DNA of 51,237 nt from JBAXTE01 sp964653595 (GCA_964653595.1 CAZZHH010000023.1:1-51237); one strand, 5' to 3'; counted from the stretch's first letter, positions 8,350 through 16,434 are shown. The notes: generated by a model not told the origin, from the letters alone. Program-made: numbers and translations.

Positions 8350-9348
8350 CTATTTATCTTTTAATCCAATTTTTATTTGTCTTTCATGCTTTTCATCATC
8401 CAATTTCTGGTACGCTTCAATGATCTTGGTCACCAGTTGGTGTCTGACCACATCTCGGTTATCCAAGAGGATGAATTCAATGTTTTTGATGTTCTTTAAA
8501 ATCTTCATCGATTGTATTAATCCAGAATTTTGGTTTCGAGGCAAATCCACCTGGGTAACATCACCGGTGATAAAGAATTTCGCATTCATTCCCATCCGGG
8601 TTAGGAACATCTTGATTTGTCCCTCGGTTGCATTTTGCGCTTCATCAAGGATTACGTATGCATTATCGAGTGTTCGTCCACGCATAAATGCAAGGGGAGC
8701 TATTTCAATCGTTTTGTCTTCTAGATAGGATACCAATTTCTGGGGAGGAATCATGTCGCGGAGGGCGTCATATAGCGGTTGTAAATAAGGATCTAGCTTA
8801 TCGCGCAAATCTCCTGGCAAAAAACCCAAATTTTCACCTGCTTCAACGGCCGGACGAGTAAGGATGATTCTGCGAATCTCTTTATTCTTGAGTGCTCTAA
8901 CTGCTAAAGCAACGGCGGTATATGTTTTACCGGTACCTGCCGGTCCAATAGCAAAAATCATATCGTTGTTGATAACGCTATCCACCAGTTTTTGTTGATT
9001 CAAAGTCTTTGCTTTGATTACTTTTCCATGATTTCCATGCAAGATGATGGCAGCATCACTCTCTTTGGCTGACTCCCTCGAAAATCGATCATCATACGAA
9101 GAAGTTGCTAGCCTTTCAACATCCTGACGAGTCAATTTTCCATATTTTTCAAAATAGGTGTGCATTTGACTCAGCTTATCTTCAAATTCTGCAATTTCTG
9201 ATTTGGTTCCAAATAAGATTAACTCATTGCCTCGAGTGATGACTTTTAACTTAGGAAAAGCACTAATTAATCGGTTGATGTTGGTATTATTTGATCCAAA
9301 TATTTCAAGGGTAATTGTTGGATCTATAAAGATATTTTTTTCTGACAT
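8350..9348 (-). CDS. phoH: PhoH-like P-loop ATPase
   Basis: A 332-residue cytoplasmic ATPase of the PhoH family. An N-terminal KH-like segment (about 10-75) precedes the ATPase domain, with Walker A GPAGTGKT at 135-142, the family signature TRPAVEAGENLGFLPGDL, Walker B YVILDEAQNAT and the sensor stretch KFFITGDVTQVDLP. Family members are linked to RNA metabolism and ribosome maturation, often near ybeY. Here no ybeY is adjacent, so the exact role is inferred only. A TACTTTTG box at 9387-9380 on the minus strand may be its -7 element. The C-terminal tail is lysine-rich. Confidence 0.92.
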   Translation of the reverse strand: MSEKNIFIDPTITLEIFGSNNTNINRLISAFPKLKVITRGNELILFGTKSEIAEFEDKLSQMHTYFEKYGKLTRQDVERLATSSYDDRFSRESAKESDAAIILHGNHGKVIKAKTLNQQKLVDSVINNDMIFAIGPAGTGKTYTAVALAVRALKNKEIRRIILTRPAVEAGENLGFLPGDLRDKLDPYLQPLYDALRDMIPPQKLVSYLEDKTIEIAPLAFMRGRTLDNAYVILDEAQNATEGQIKMFLTRMGMNAKFFITGDVTQVDLPRNQNSGLIQSMKILKNIKNIEFILLDNRDVVRHQLVTKIIEAYQKLDDEKHERQIKIGLKDK

Positions 9349-9478
9349 TAATGATTATATAATCGTTCTAATTTGAGTTCAAAAGTAGTAATAAAATTGA
9401 AATATTTTACGTTCCAAGGTATTTATAGGTCGCAAAAAAAATCATAAGAAAAACTATTGCGTTTAGAATCAATTATTA

Positions 9479-9513
9479 ATAAAAAAAAACTCGTTTTATT
9501 TCAAACGAGTTTT
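9479..9513 (-). terminator. Terminator downstream of the small Cys-rich lipoprotein gene
   Basis: An 11-bp stem (9486-9496 with 9503-9513) has a 6-nt loop; on the minus strand it runs into a T-tract (A-run 9481-9489). Confidence 0.75.
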
Positions 9514-9537
9514 AATAATTTAGATGATAAAACTAAA

Positions 9538-9879
9538 TTATAATTTTTTAATTTCAGTAACTCTAATAATTGGTCCAGTTTGACACTTGCTCATTAATCC
9601 TTCGATGAGAGAAAATTTAAACTTTATTTTAAGACCATCCACAAAAAACTCTTCAGGAACATCTCTTGTTTCGTATTGTTTGCGATCATTTGTCTGGATT
9701 ACCCATCCGCAAGAACCAATTATATTTGGTAATTTTTTGATTACACCTTCAGTATAAGGTTGATCGTTTTCTGTAGTCTCTTTAGTGCTGTTTTTTTTAC
9801 AACATCTACATGAGTCGAATGAAATAATTACAAATATTACAAATGCGATCGAAAAAATAGTGATAAAAAATCTTTTCAT
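9538..9879 (-). CDS. Small predicted lipoprotein, unknown function
   Basis: A 113-residue protein with an N-terminal hydrophobic helix and a possible lipobox (SFDSC) followed by RCCKK, giving three cysteines within four residues, then a short Thr/Glu linker. The mature part (GVIKKLPNIIGSCGWVIQTN, then YETRDVPEEFFVDGLKIKFKF and GPIIRVTEIKKL) looks like a small beta domain, with strands typical of OB-fold-like envelope proteins. No catalytic motif is visible. It lies 20 nt after the YKSDA-repeat gene on the same strand and ends at a strong terminator, so the two are probably cotranscribed. Confidence 0.65.
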   Translation of the reverse strand: MKRFFITIFSIAFVIFVIISFDSCRCCKKNSTKETTENDQPYTEGVIKKLPNIIGSCGWVIQTNDRKQYETRDVPEEFFVDGLKIKFKFSLIEGLMSKCQTGPIIRVTEIKKL

Positions 9880-9899
9880 AATTTTCTAACAATTTTTGA

Positions 9900-10250
9900 T
9901 TAATACAAGAGACTCTTTTTTGAGTTGTTTTTCCAACCAGCATCGCTTTTATAGGTGGAAAAATAGATAACTAGGTCGGCATCACTTTTATAGTCTACAA
10001 AATAAATCGTTTTATCGGCGTCGCTTTTGTATTGACAAAAATACCACAATCCATTGTTCCCTGATGCATCACTTTTATAATCGCATTTATATACTACTAA
10101 ATCCGCATCACTTTTGTACTGTGCAACATACACTTTGATTTTTGCATCACTTTTGTATTGCACACTATATACTTTTTGAGCGAATGAAGTAGATATCATT
10201 GCAAACAGAAATCCAATTAAAAGAATAAAAACTCGTTGATTGTTTTTCAT
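9900..10250 (-). CDS. Secreted YKSDA-repeat protein (DUF6150-like, possible 7(1) knot fold)
   Basis: A 116-residue protein with a signal peptide (about 1-24, ending TSFAQ) and then almost nothing but a degenerate repeat of about 13 residues. Six copies of YKSDA are present (after VQ, AQ, CD, CQ, VD and ST), each preceded by a hydrophobic V/I-Y-x-x strand, with one longer unit containing SGNNGLWYFC. From memory this pattern is that of the small Bacteroidota family DUF6150, for which a deeply knotted 7(1) fold has been proposed; that identity is from recollection, not a search. The function is unknown. Export is predicted from the signal peptide. It probably shares a transcript with the lipoprotein gene that follows. 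Confidence 0.75.
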   Translation of the reverse strand: MKNNQRVFILLIGFLFAMISTSFAQKVYSVQYKSDAKIKVYVAQYKSDADLVVYKCDYKSDASGNNGLWYFCQYKSDADKTIYFVDYKSDADLVIYFSTYKSDAGWKNNSKKSLLY

Positions 10251-10337
10251 AAATTTAGCTTTAATGTTAGTAACTCATTTTTTTTGTAAATATAATTAAT
10301 AATCCGAACCAAAACAAACTTTTTGTCAAAAATATAT

Positions 10338-10345
10338 TAACTTTG
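10338..10345 (+). promoter_or_regulatory. Probable -7 element of the AlkC-like gene
   Basis: TAACTTTG fits TAnnTTTG and ends 23 nt before the ATG at 10369. The nearest TTTTG (10321-10325) is only 12 nt upstream, closer than usual. Confidence 0.45.
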
Positions 10346-10368
10346 ACTGCGAATCATATATTGTAAAC

Positions 10369-11472
10369 ATGAGTACATTATTGAAAGATCATTTAAACAA
10401 AGATTTTTTTATTTATTTTATCGATATGATAAATCCACTTGTTTTAAAATTTGACAAAGGATTATTTTTAGATAGAATCTTTACCGAAGAATATGCTAAA
10501 TTGGAACTCAAGGAGCGTTTGATATACTCTGCAAAGGTATTACATGAATTTATGCCAGCCGATTTTGAAAAGGCTTCTTCCTTATTAATATCCATAGCTA
10601 AGATAATTCAAGAAACTAAGACCAAATCGTTGCTCGGATTTATGTTTTTACCCGAATATATTTCGTTGTATGGATTAAATCATCTTGAAAGTTCCATAAG
10701 AGCAATGGAAATAGTAACACAATTAACAAGTTGTGAATTTGCGGTTCGACCATTTATTCAAAAATATGAAAATCAGATGATAAGCCAACTTATTGTCTGG
10801 TCTACTCATCCAAATGATAAAGTAAGACGTTTGTCATCGGAAGGTTCACGTCCCAGACTGCCATGGGGAATTGCATTAACTGGTTTCAAGAAAGATCCAA
10901 ATAAGATATTACCCATACTCGAAAATTTAAAACAAGATCCTTGTGAAAATGTTAGGCTAAGTGTAGCTAATAATATCAATGATATTTCGAAAGATAACCC
11001 AAATTTTGTGATTGATATTGCAAAAAAATGGCAAGGAATCAGCAAAGAAACAGATGCAATAATAAAACATGGCCTTAGAACTCTCCTAAAAAAAAGTCAT
11101 CCTTTGGTATTAAATTACTATAAATTAAACAGTGATTGGTTGTGCATTGATACCGTAAACATAACTACACCTAGGGTGAAAATTGGTGATTTTTTAGAAT
11201 TTTCTTTTTCAATATCTAATAATTCTATTGAAAATCAACGAATTAGAATTGAATATTGCATATTTTTTAAAAAGAAAAATGGAGATTTATCTTCCAAAGT
11301 GTTTAAAATTAGTGAACGAGATTGCAAAGCGAATCAAACCATTCGTTTAACCAAAAGACATACATTTAAAATTATTACAACAAGAGTTTTCTACTCAGGA
11401 TATCATCATTTACAGGTAATTGTAAATGGAAAAAAGAGTAATATTCAAGATTTCTATGTCGAGACTTGTTAA
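10369..11472 (+). CDS. AlkC/AlkD-superfamily DNA glycosylase with C-terminal Ig-like domain
   Basis: A 367-residue protein. The first two thirds are alpha-helical HEAT-like repeats with the AlkC-type core (VRRLSSEGSRPRLPWG, then ILENLKQDPCENVRLSVANN, then KHGLRTLLKKSHPLVLNYY). This superfamily excises N-alkylated bases such as 3-methyladenine from DNA. Residues after about 255 (TPRVKIGDFLEFSFSISNNS and onward) form a beta-rich segment resembling the Ig-like domain that distinguishes AlkC from AlkD. No signal peptide is seen, consistent with a cytoplasmic enzyme. It stands alone between opposite-strand genes. Whether it acts on 3-methyladenine and 3-methylcytosine, like characterised AlkC, cannot be read from sequence. 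Confidence 0.82.
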   Translation: MSTLLKDHLNKDFFIYFIDMINPLVLKFDKGLFLDRIFTEEYAKLELKERLIYSAKVLHEFMPADFEKASSLLISIAKIIQETKTKSLLGFMFLPEYISLYGLNHLESSIRAMEIVTQLTSCEFAVRPFIQKYENQMISQLIVWSTHPNDKVRRLSSEGSRPRLPWGIALTGFKKDPNKILPILENLKQDPCENVRLSVANNINDISKDNPNFVIDIAKKWQGISKETDAIIKHGLRTLLKKSHPLVLNYYKLNSDWLCIDTVNITTPRVKIGDFLEFSFSISNNSIENQRIRIEYCIFFKKKNGDLSSKVFKISERDCKANQTIRLTKRHTFKIITTRVFYSGYHHLQVIVNGKKSNIQDFYVETC

Positions 11473-11558
11473 AACTCTTTTTAATGCCATATTTGACCTC
11501 TTGGTTTAAAAATCCAAAAGTAGGATAGGGGATGATGAAAAAAAATGCACTTTACAAT

Positions 11559-12197
11559 TTATTCAATAGGAAACCCGACGGTTTGAGCTAATATGATAAG
11601 TTGGTTTGGTTTAAGTCCCATAATTCTCGATAAATTTTCAAAGTCTAGATAATGTCTTGCTACTGTATTTAAGCGTTCCGATGCGCAAAATAAGTATATG
11701 TTTTGTGAGATGTAACCCGCATGCATACCCGCATACAGTGGTATTTTTTCATTAGAAACACCAATCATTTTAGAAGTATTTGAAACAATTATTATGTTAA
11801 GTGGAGCTTCTTCAACAAAATTTTGTTTACCCGTTTCCTTCCTAAAATCTCCTGATTTAATTAATTTTAATTGTAAAACACTATCATTCAAAAAATAAAC
11901 ACCAGATTTTATTACCACATAAAGTTCAATATCTTGCCAATTTCTGGCAGTGGGAGCCGTACGTTTTTTTTCATCTGGACGATTTATTCCATTTGCAGCC
12001 CATAATAAATCAGAAAGCATTTGTAATGGAATTTCTTTGCTGGAATATTCCCGTTTGCTGCCACGATGTTTTAAACAATTCATAATAGAATCACCGCCAT
12101 ACATTTTGGGTTTTGGTAATTGAATGATAGAATCTTGAGAATGTAATGCGTTGCTCATGAAAATTAAAATAATTAAAATTGAAATCTTGTTTTTCAT
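11559..12197 (-). CDS. Secreted nitroreductase-family protein (SagB-type)
   Basis: A 212-residue protein with a signal peptide (about 1-20, ending NALHSQ) followed by a nitroreductase fold: a SagB/ThcOx-like RGSKREYSSKEIPLQMLSDL segment, then LLWAANGINRPDEKKRTAPTARNWQDIELYVV, and a C-terminal AGMHAGYISQNIYLFCASERLNTV region with GLKPNQLIILAQTVGFP. Nitroreductases bind FMN and oxidise or reduce small molecules. Export of such a protein is uncommon in general but periplasmic versions occur in Bacteroidota. The N-terminal arginines that contact FMN phosphate appear present. The substrate is unknown. Confidence 0.82.
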   Translation of the reverse strand: MKNKISILIILIFMSNALHSQDSIIQLPKPKMYGGDSIMNCLKHRGSKREYSSKEIPLQMLSDLLWAANGINRPDEKKRTAPTARNWQDIELYVVIKSGVYFLNDSVLQLKLIKSGDFRKETGKQNFVEEAPLNIIIVSNTSKMIGVSNEKIPLYAGMHAGYISQNIYLFCASERLNTVARHYLDFENLSRIMGLKPNQLIILAQTVGFPIE

Positions 12198-12615
12198 TGA
12201 ATTTTTTTTTTTACAAATATATACCTATATTCTTAAAACCCTCTGATAATAACATTTATTTTAATTGATATTATTTCTTTATTTCAGGATATTTCGACCG
12301 TTTGTAGATTAATAAGTAATTTAATCTAAATTACCGATAATATATATTATGTTAAGTATGAAATTTTGATATTCCCTATTGTTTAATATTGTTTAATTAT
12401 TGAAGATTTAAGTTTATCTATTCCATTTGTTGAAATTAAAAAAAATGAATACTATACAATTTATAATATTTTGAAACAGTGTGATTTTATATTTTCAGAG
12501 AGAGTTAAGTAATCTATAAAAAACATTTTTAATTAAAAAAATACTGATAGACAATACTTTATTCGAATGAAAAAAAATATTTCATAAATAATGGCTATTG
12601 TTTAAGAAAAAAGTG
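12198..12615. other. AT-rich intergenic region with no gene seen
   Basis: About 420 bp, very AT-rich, with long T and A tracts and stops in all frames. I see no ORF, tRNA or clear hairpin. The right end carries the promoter of the SRP RNA. Confidence 0.6.
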
Positions 12616-12623
12616 TAATTTTG
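12616..12623 (+). promoter_or_regulatory. -7 promoter element of the SRP RNA gene
   Basis: TAATTTTG fits the TAnnTTTG consensus and ends 3 nt before the predicted RNA 5' end. A TTG at 12598-12600 lies 15 nt upstream, shorter than ideal. Confidence 0.5.
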
Positions 12624-12626
12624 CAC

Positions 12627-12724
12627 TGGGTAAGTCTTATACGATCAGCTCCTGTTGAACTCCCCCAGGTCCGGAAGGAAGCAAGGGTAAATGGTTGAGC
12701 GATGCGATATAAGTAGCTTACCCA
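12627..12724 (+). ncRNA. ffs: Signal recognition particle RNA, small bacterial (4.5S-like)
   Basis: The ends pair (TGGGTAAG at 12627-12634 with CTTACCCA at 12717-12724), and the apical domain IV is recognisable: CAGGTCCGGAAGGAAGCAAG, with the GGAA tetraloop and the asymmetric loop that binds Ffh. About 98 nt, the usual size of the small bacterial form. A T6 run at 12725-12730 follows the closing stem and probably serves as its terminator. The RNA targets signal-peptide proteins to the membrane with Ffh. Confidence 0.93.
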
Positions 12725-12746
12725 TTTTTTATTAATTACGAAGCCA

Positions 12747-13370
12747 ATGTTGTTAAAGATTTATCCTGAGAATCCCAATCCACGCGAGATTAACAAAGTG
12801 GTTAATTGCTTAAAAAATGGAGGCATAATCATTTATCCAACAGACACAATATATGGAATTGGCTGTGATATGCACAATTTTAAAGCGGTAGAGAAACTTG
12901 CACAAATCACCAATTCAAATTTAAAAAAAAGCAATTTTTCCTTTATTTTTAATGATTTGAGTCATATTTCGGATTATGCTAAACCATTATCAAATAGTGT
13001 TTTTAAACTACTAAAACGTACTTTGCCTGGACCTTATACCTTTATAGTAGAAGCTAACAACAATGTGCCTAAGATATTCGATACAAAAAAAAGAACCATA
13101 GGAATAAGAATTCCAAATAATTCGATTATAAAAGCAATTGTTGAAGAGTTAGGTAGTCCGGTATTAACAAAAACCATAAAGAGCCTAGAAGAAGATTCCA
13201 TTGAATATTTTACCAACCCAGAATTGATTTATCAACAGTATGGTGATGTGGTTGATATTATTATAGATGGTGGATATGGTGGGTTTATTCCATCCACTAT
13301 CATAAATTGTATAGACGAAGAATTTGAAGTAGTAAGAGAGGGACTTGGACCAATTGATTCAATTTTTTAA
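12747..13370 (+). CDS. YciO/Sua5/YrdC-family protein (threonylcarbamoyl-AMP synthase-like)
   Basis: A 207-residue protein of the YrdC/Sua5 superfamily, which makes threonylcarbamoyl-AMP for the tRNA modification t6A. Visible hallmarks are GGIIIYPTDTIYGIGCD near the N-terminus, LPGPYTFIVEAN, TIGIRIPNNSIIKAIVEELG and the C-terminal PSTIINC and VVREGLGPIDSIF. Details such as the LKIYPENPNPREIN start, the NFSFIFNDLSHIS segment and the overall length resemble E. coli YciO more than YrdC, and E. coli YciO is weak in t6A synthesis, so the role needs caution. It starts 16 nt after the T-run that ends the SRP RNA and heads a four-gene operon with gaps of 6-13 nt. Confidence 0.88.
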   Translation: MLLKIYPENPNPREINKVVNCLKNGGIIIYPTDTIYGIGCDMHNFKAVEKLAQITNSNLKKSNFSFIFNDLSHISDYAKPLSNSVFKLLKRTLPGPYTFIVEANNNVPKIFDTKKRTIGIRIPNNSIIKAIVEELGSPVLTKTIKSLEEDSIEYFTNPELIYQQYGDVVDIIIDGGYGGFIPSTIINCIDEEFEVVREGLGPIDSIF

Positions 13371-13381
13371 ATATTTTTGAT

Positions 13382-13705
13382 ATGAATAATGGATTGTACG
13401 ATATCGATGCTCTTGATTTTAATGTCCTCCAATCAGAACATTTTCTAGATTTGTTAGTCTACAAAAACATTAAAATTGAAAGAATAGTCTCCTGCGGTCA
13501 TGTAACAAAAGATGAATGGTTGCAACAGAGTAATTTAGAGTGGGTTGCTGTTCTTCAAGGTGAAGCTTTTGTAAAATACGACAACGGAGATGAATTTTAT
13601 TTATCCTCAGGCACTTCATTATCCATCGCCCCTTTTCAGAAACATAAAGTAACCTATACAAGTACCAATCCCGTTTGTATATGGCTTGCAATTCACGTAT
13701 TTTAA
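13382..13705 (+). CDS. Small cupin-domain protein
   Basis: A 107-residue single-domain cupin. The motif region EWVAVLQGEAFVKYDNGDEFYLSSGT and the second motif SIAPFQKHKVTYTSTN are clear. The usual metal ligands are only partly present: motif 1 has a glutamate but not the HxH pair, and motif 2 has one His (QKHKV). It may therefore bind metal weakly or not at all. It lies 11 nt after the YciO-like gene and 13 nt before an aminotransferase gene, so it is cotranscribed. The function is unknown; small cupins often bind sugars or act as isomerases. Confidence 0.78.
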   Translation: MNNGLYDIDALDFNVLQSEHFLDLLVYKNIKIERIVSCGHVTKDEWLQQSNLEWVAVLQGEAFVKYDNGDEFYLSSGTSLSIAPFQKHKVTYTSTNPVCIWLAIHVF

Positions 13706-13718
13706 ACAATGTTTGATA

Positions 13719-14906
13719 ATGATATCACAAAGAGAGTTGTTTTTTTCTCATGTTGCCCAAACATCGATAGAGCCCTTAGCACTTGAAATTGAAAGTGCAT
13801 CAGGAGTTTTTTTAAAGGACATAAATGGAAAAACCTATATTGATTTAATTTCTGGAATATCTGTCAGTAATATTGGCCATAGGCATCCAAAAGTAGTGGA
13901 AGCTATTCGTTTGCAAACGGATAAATATCTTCATTTGATGGTTTATGGTGAATATATTCAATCTCCACAAGTGAATTTGGCAAAAAAGATAACCTCGCTC
14001 CTCCCCGATCATTTATCCAATGTCTTTTTTGTAAATTCAGGAAGTGAAGCCAACGATGGAGCTATTAAATTGGCAAGGAAATTCACGGGTCGTTCTCAAA
14101 TTATTTCTTTTTCCAATGCCTATCATGGAAGTACTTTTGGAGCATTAAGTGCTATGGGAAATGAAGAATATAAGAGAAATTTCGCCCCTTTATTGCCCGA
14201 TTTTTTCTCTATTCGATTTGGCAATATAGAAGATTTAAATAGGATTACAGAAAAAACAGCAGCAATTTTAATTGAGCCAGTCCAAGCCGAAGCTGGCATT
14301 TTAAAAGCTTCAATAGATTACTGGACAGCATTACAACAAAAATGTAAAAGCACAGGTGCATTGATTATTTCGGATGAAGTACAAACTGGTTTTGGTCGTA
14401 CAGGAAAAATGTTTGGGTTTCAATATGCCCAGTTTACTCCCGATATCATCACATTAGCCAAAGGAATGGGTGGTGGAATGCCTATTGGTGCTTTTATAGC
14501 TTCTAAAGTGATCATGAATTGTTTTACCCATCAGCCGGTATTGGGACATATTACAACCTTTGGAGGACATCCAGTCTCAGCTGCTGCTGCATTAGCTTGT
14601 ATTAATGTGATTGAAAATGAAAGCCTTATCTCAACGGTTTCACATAAATCGGATATCATAGTTCGTTTTTTTGAGAATAATCCTAGTATTGTCGCTATTC
14701 GTTCAGCTGGACTTTTTATAGCATTAGAATTTGATTCATTTGAAACCAATAAAAAAGTGATCGATGCATGCATTAAAAATGGAGTAATCACCGATTGGTT
14801 TTTGTTTTGTAGTAAATCAATGCGAATAGCACCTCCTTTAAATATTACCGAAAGTGAATTAATGGAAGCATTACAAATAATTAAAAATAGTATTGACTCA
14901 ATTTAA
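13719..14906 (+). CDS. Class III PLP-dependent aminotransferase (acetylornithine/GABA-type family)
   Basis: A 395-residue enzyme of the ArgD/GabT family. Motifs are GKTYIDLISGISVSNIGHRHP, the PLP phosphate loop NSGSEANDGAIKLAR, YHGSTFGALS, EPVQAEAGI, ISDEVQTGFGRTG and the Schiff-base lysine K248 in LAKGMGGGMPIGA. The ATG at 13719 is chosen; the frame is open further up only from a TTG inside the cupin gene. The acceptor substrate cannot be decided, because no arg or gab genes are adjacent, so I avoid the name argD. It is the third gene of the operon and lies 6 nt from the next gene. Confidence 0.88.
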   Translation: MISQRELFFSHVAQTSIEPLALEIESASGVFLKDINGKTYIDLISGISVSNIGHRHPKVVEAIRLQTDKYLHLMVYGEYIQSPQVNLAKKITSLLPDHLSNVFFVNSGSEANDGAIKLARKFTGRSQIISFSNAYHGSTFGALSAMGNEEYKRNFAPLLPDFFSIRFGNIEDLNRITEKTAAILIEPVQAEAGILKASIDYWTALQQKCKSTGALIISDEVQTGFGRTGKMFGFQYAQFTPDIITLAKGMGGGMPIGAFIASKVIMNCFTHQPVLGHITTFGGHPVSAAAALACINVIENESLISTVSHKSDIIVRFFENNPSIVAIRSAGLFIALEFDSFETNKKVIDACIKNGVITDWFLFCSKSMRIAPPLNITESELMEALQIIKNSIDSI

Positions 14907-14912
14907 ACTAAT

Positions 14913-15473
14913 ATGAAAGAAGATTTTAATCCAATTTTTGAAGATAACCATGAAGTTGTAGATTACGATATAACGCATGGAAAACATTTTTTAGAATTAT
15001 TATCGGTAGCTAACGAATATGTTTCATTTATTGAAAAAAGTAAAGATATAGATAAGCATTCTATGATGAATTATTTACAGAAAATTTTGCCATTAATCTA
15101 TTTAAAGTCCTCTCTTTTGCCCGAACTTAAGTTAGACGATAATTCTGCAGATGAGCGTTTTGTAACCGAAGAAGAATATGAACTAGTGTTGATGAATCTA
15201 TTAGAGAAATTCTCTCAAAAATGCGACAATAATCATGAATGTAATTGTACAGATGATGGTCCTAAAGTAGCAGAAGCATTAACCGATTTATATCAAGATT
15301 TAAAAGATACTATTTTGTTATTTTCGACAAATAAATTTTCTGCTCAACAATGGGCTGTTTGTAATTGTAGAAGTTGGTTTATTGAACGATGGGGATTAGC
15401 TGTTGCTGATATTTTAGGATATATTCATGTATGTTTGTATTCAAATCACGAAAATCATGAACATGAAGAATAA
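14913..15473 (+). CDS. DUF5063-like acidic protein
   Basis: A 186-residue, strongly acidic, cytoplasmic helical protein. I recognise it tentatively as the Bacteroidota family DUF5063 from the pattern FLELLSVANEYVSFIEK, LPLIYLKSSLLPEL, EEEYELVLMNLLEKF and the C-terminal SWFIERWGLAVADILGYIHV. It has a Cys/His-rich middle (KCDNNHECNCTDDG) and tail (HENHEHEE) that might bind metal. It is the last gene of the YciO-cupin-aminotransferase operon and a hairpin follows the stop codon directly. The function is unknown. Confidence 0.65.
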   Translation: MKEDFNPIFEDNHEVVDYDITHGKHFLELLSVANEYVSFIEKSKDIDKHSMMNYLQKILPLIYLKSSLLPELKLDDNSADERFVTEEEYELVLMNLLEKFSQKCDNNHECNCTDDGPKVAEALTDLYQDLKDTILLFSTNKFSAQQWAVCNCRSWFIERWGLAVADILGYIHVCLYSNHENHEHEE

Positions 15474-15498
15474 AAAAAAGTCCCAATAAGGGACTTTT
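15472..15498. terminator. Bidirectional terminator, stronger for the minus strand
   Basis: A perfect 9-bp stem (15476-15484 with 15490-15498, GC core GTCCC) has a 5-nt loop. The plus strand has only four T after it, while the minus strand has eight, so it best ends the sigma-factor transcript coming from the right and also closes the DUF5063-like operon. Confidence 0.82.
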
Positions 15499-15519
15499 AT
15501 GATGAATCTAAGGGGGAAC

Positions 15520-15678
15520 TTAGTTCATAAACACATCGAAATTGCCGATAAGTTTTGATTTAATCACTTTTAATGTTGCAGCATAACTGATAATTAATAA
15601 GTTTGTATGTTGCCTTGGCATTAGATTGTCGGACTTGATGTGTGTTTTTAAAATTGTAGACTTTTTGTTCATAGGCAT
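15520..15678 (-). CDS. Possible 52-residue protein downstream of the sigma factor gene
   Basis: A short frame reading MPMNKKSTILKTHIKSDN, then LMPRQHTNLLIISYAATLKV and ending NFDVFMN. It starts 46 nt after the sigma-factor stop and ends 22 nt before the strong minus-strand terminator, so it fills the tail of that transcript. The protein is basic, and the LMPRQHTNLLIISYAATL stretch looks more like real protein than a random frame. I do not recognise a family. Translation from the second Met (MNKK, 15672) is equally possible. It may instead be non-coding trailer. Confidence 0.4.
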   Translation of the reverse strand: MPMNKKSTILKTHIKSDNLMPRQHTNLLIISYAATLKVIKSKLIGNFDVFMN

Positions 15679-15724
15679 AAATTGTTTTATACTTATGAAA
15701 CGAATTATTATTTTAAATATTGTT

Positions 15725-16306
15725 TTATGCCAAAACAATATTTTTTTTGTCAATAATTTTTCGAATATTTATCAAAGCATATCTCATTCTTCCAAGCGCA
15801 GTGTTGATACTGATATCGCAAGATTCAGCAATGTCTTTAAAGCTCATGTTTTGATAAAATCTCATGTAAACGACTTCTTTTTGATCTTGCGGCAAAAAAT
15901 CAATAACCTTTCTAACGTCGGAGTGGATTTGGTTGGTAATCATCAAATCCTCTTTCGATGGTTCAATCCCTCCAATTAAATTAAAAATATCGTAATCTTC
16001 ATTTGAACGACAAGCAGGCATTTTACTCTCCTTTCGGAAATAATCAATGCTTAAATTATGTGCAATTCTCATAGCCCAATGAATAAACTTGCCCTCTTCG
16101 TTATATTGACCTGAACGTATGGTATGAATTATTTTCATGAATGTATCTTGGTAGACATCTTCTGCGACATCCCGGTTATTTACAATCGTAAAAATATAAC
16201 CAAAAATTTTCTTTTGATATCGATTTATTAAAGTTTCTAATGATTTCGAATCACCAGATGCGAAATTAACGATTAACTCGTTATCGCTGAGCAAATTAGC
16301 TTTCAT
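15725..16306 (-). CDS. ECF-type RNA polymerase sigma factor
   Basis: A 193-residue sigma-70 family protein with the ECF layout. Region 2 is LINRYQKKIFGYIFTIVNN, then DVAEDVYQDTFMKII and FIHWAMRIAHNLSIDYFRK. A linker follows, then region 4 with LPQDQKEVVYMRFYQNMSFK, DIAESCDISINTALGRMRYA. It should direct RNA polymerase to a small regulon. No anti-sigma gene is adjacent; only a possible 52-residue frame follows. The translation start is supported by a strong AAGGAGG 5 nt before the ATG, unusual in this phylum, where few genes have such a site. Transcription likely starts at the promoter 16394-16424, back to back with uvrA. Confidence 0.92.
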   Translation of the reverse strand: MKANLLSDNELIVNFASGDSKSLETLINRYQKKIFGYIFTIVNNRDVAEDVYQDTFMKIIHTIRSGQYNEEGKFIHWAMRIAHNLSIDYFRKESKMPACRSNEDYDIFNLIGGIEPSKEDLMITNQIHSDVRKVIDFLPQDQKEVVYMRFYQNMSFKDIAESCDISINTALGRMRYALINIRKIIDKKNIVLA

Positions 16307-16310
16307 AATA

Positions 16311-16317
16311 GCCTCCT
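16311..16317 (-). promoter_or_regulatory. Strong Shine-Dalgarno site of the sigma factor gene
   Basis: On the minus strand AAGGAGG lies 5-6 nt before the ATG at 16306. Most genes in this window lack any such site, so its presence here is notable. Confidence 0.6.
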
Positions 16318-16393
16318 TTTTGGATGGTTAATAAAGCGTAATTTTTACTCTATAGGCGATTTCTTTTTGTGAAAATGAATAATTATGATTTGG

Positions 16394-16424
16394 CAAATAT
16401 ACAAACTGAAAATGAATAAGTCAA
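16394..16424 (-). promoter_or_regulatory. Promoter of the sigma factor gene
   Basis: On the minus strand TTG (16424-16422), 20 nt, then TATATTTG (16401-16394). This fits the Bacteroidota consensus and gives a leader of about 80 nt. Confidence 0.62.
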
Positions 16425-16434
16425 GTTTTTGTAT

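Noticed and set aside
12198..12615. Hidden small gene or riboswitch before the SRP RNA
   Set aside because: All frames are broken by stops and no conserved structured element could be recognised.
13686..13718. Longer start (TTG) for the class III aminotransferase
   Set aside because: It would begin inside the cupin gene; the ATG at 13719 gives the usual family N-terminus.
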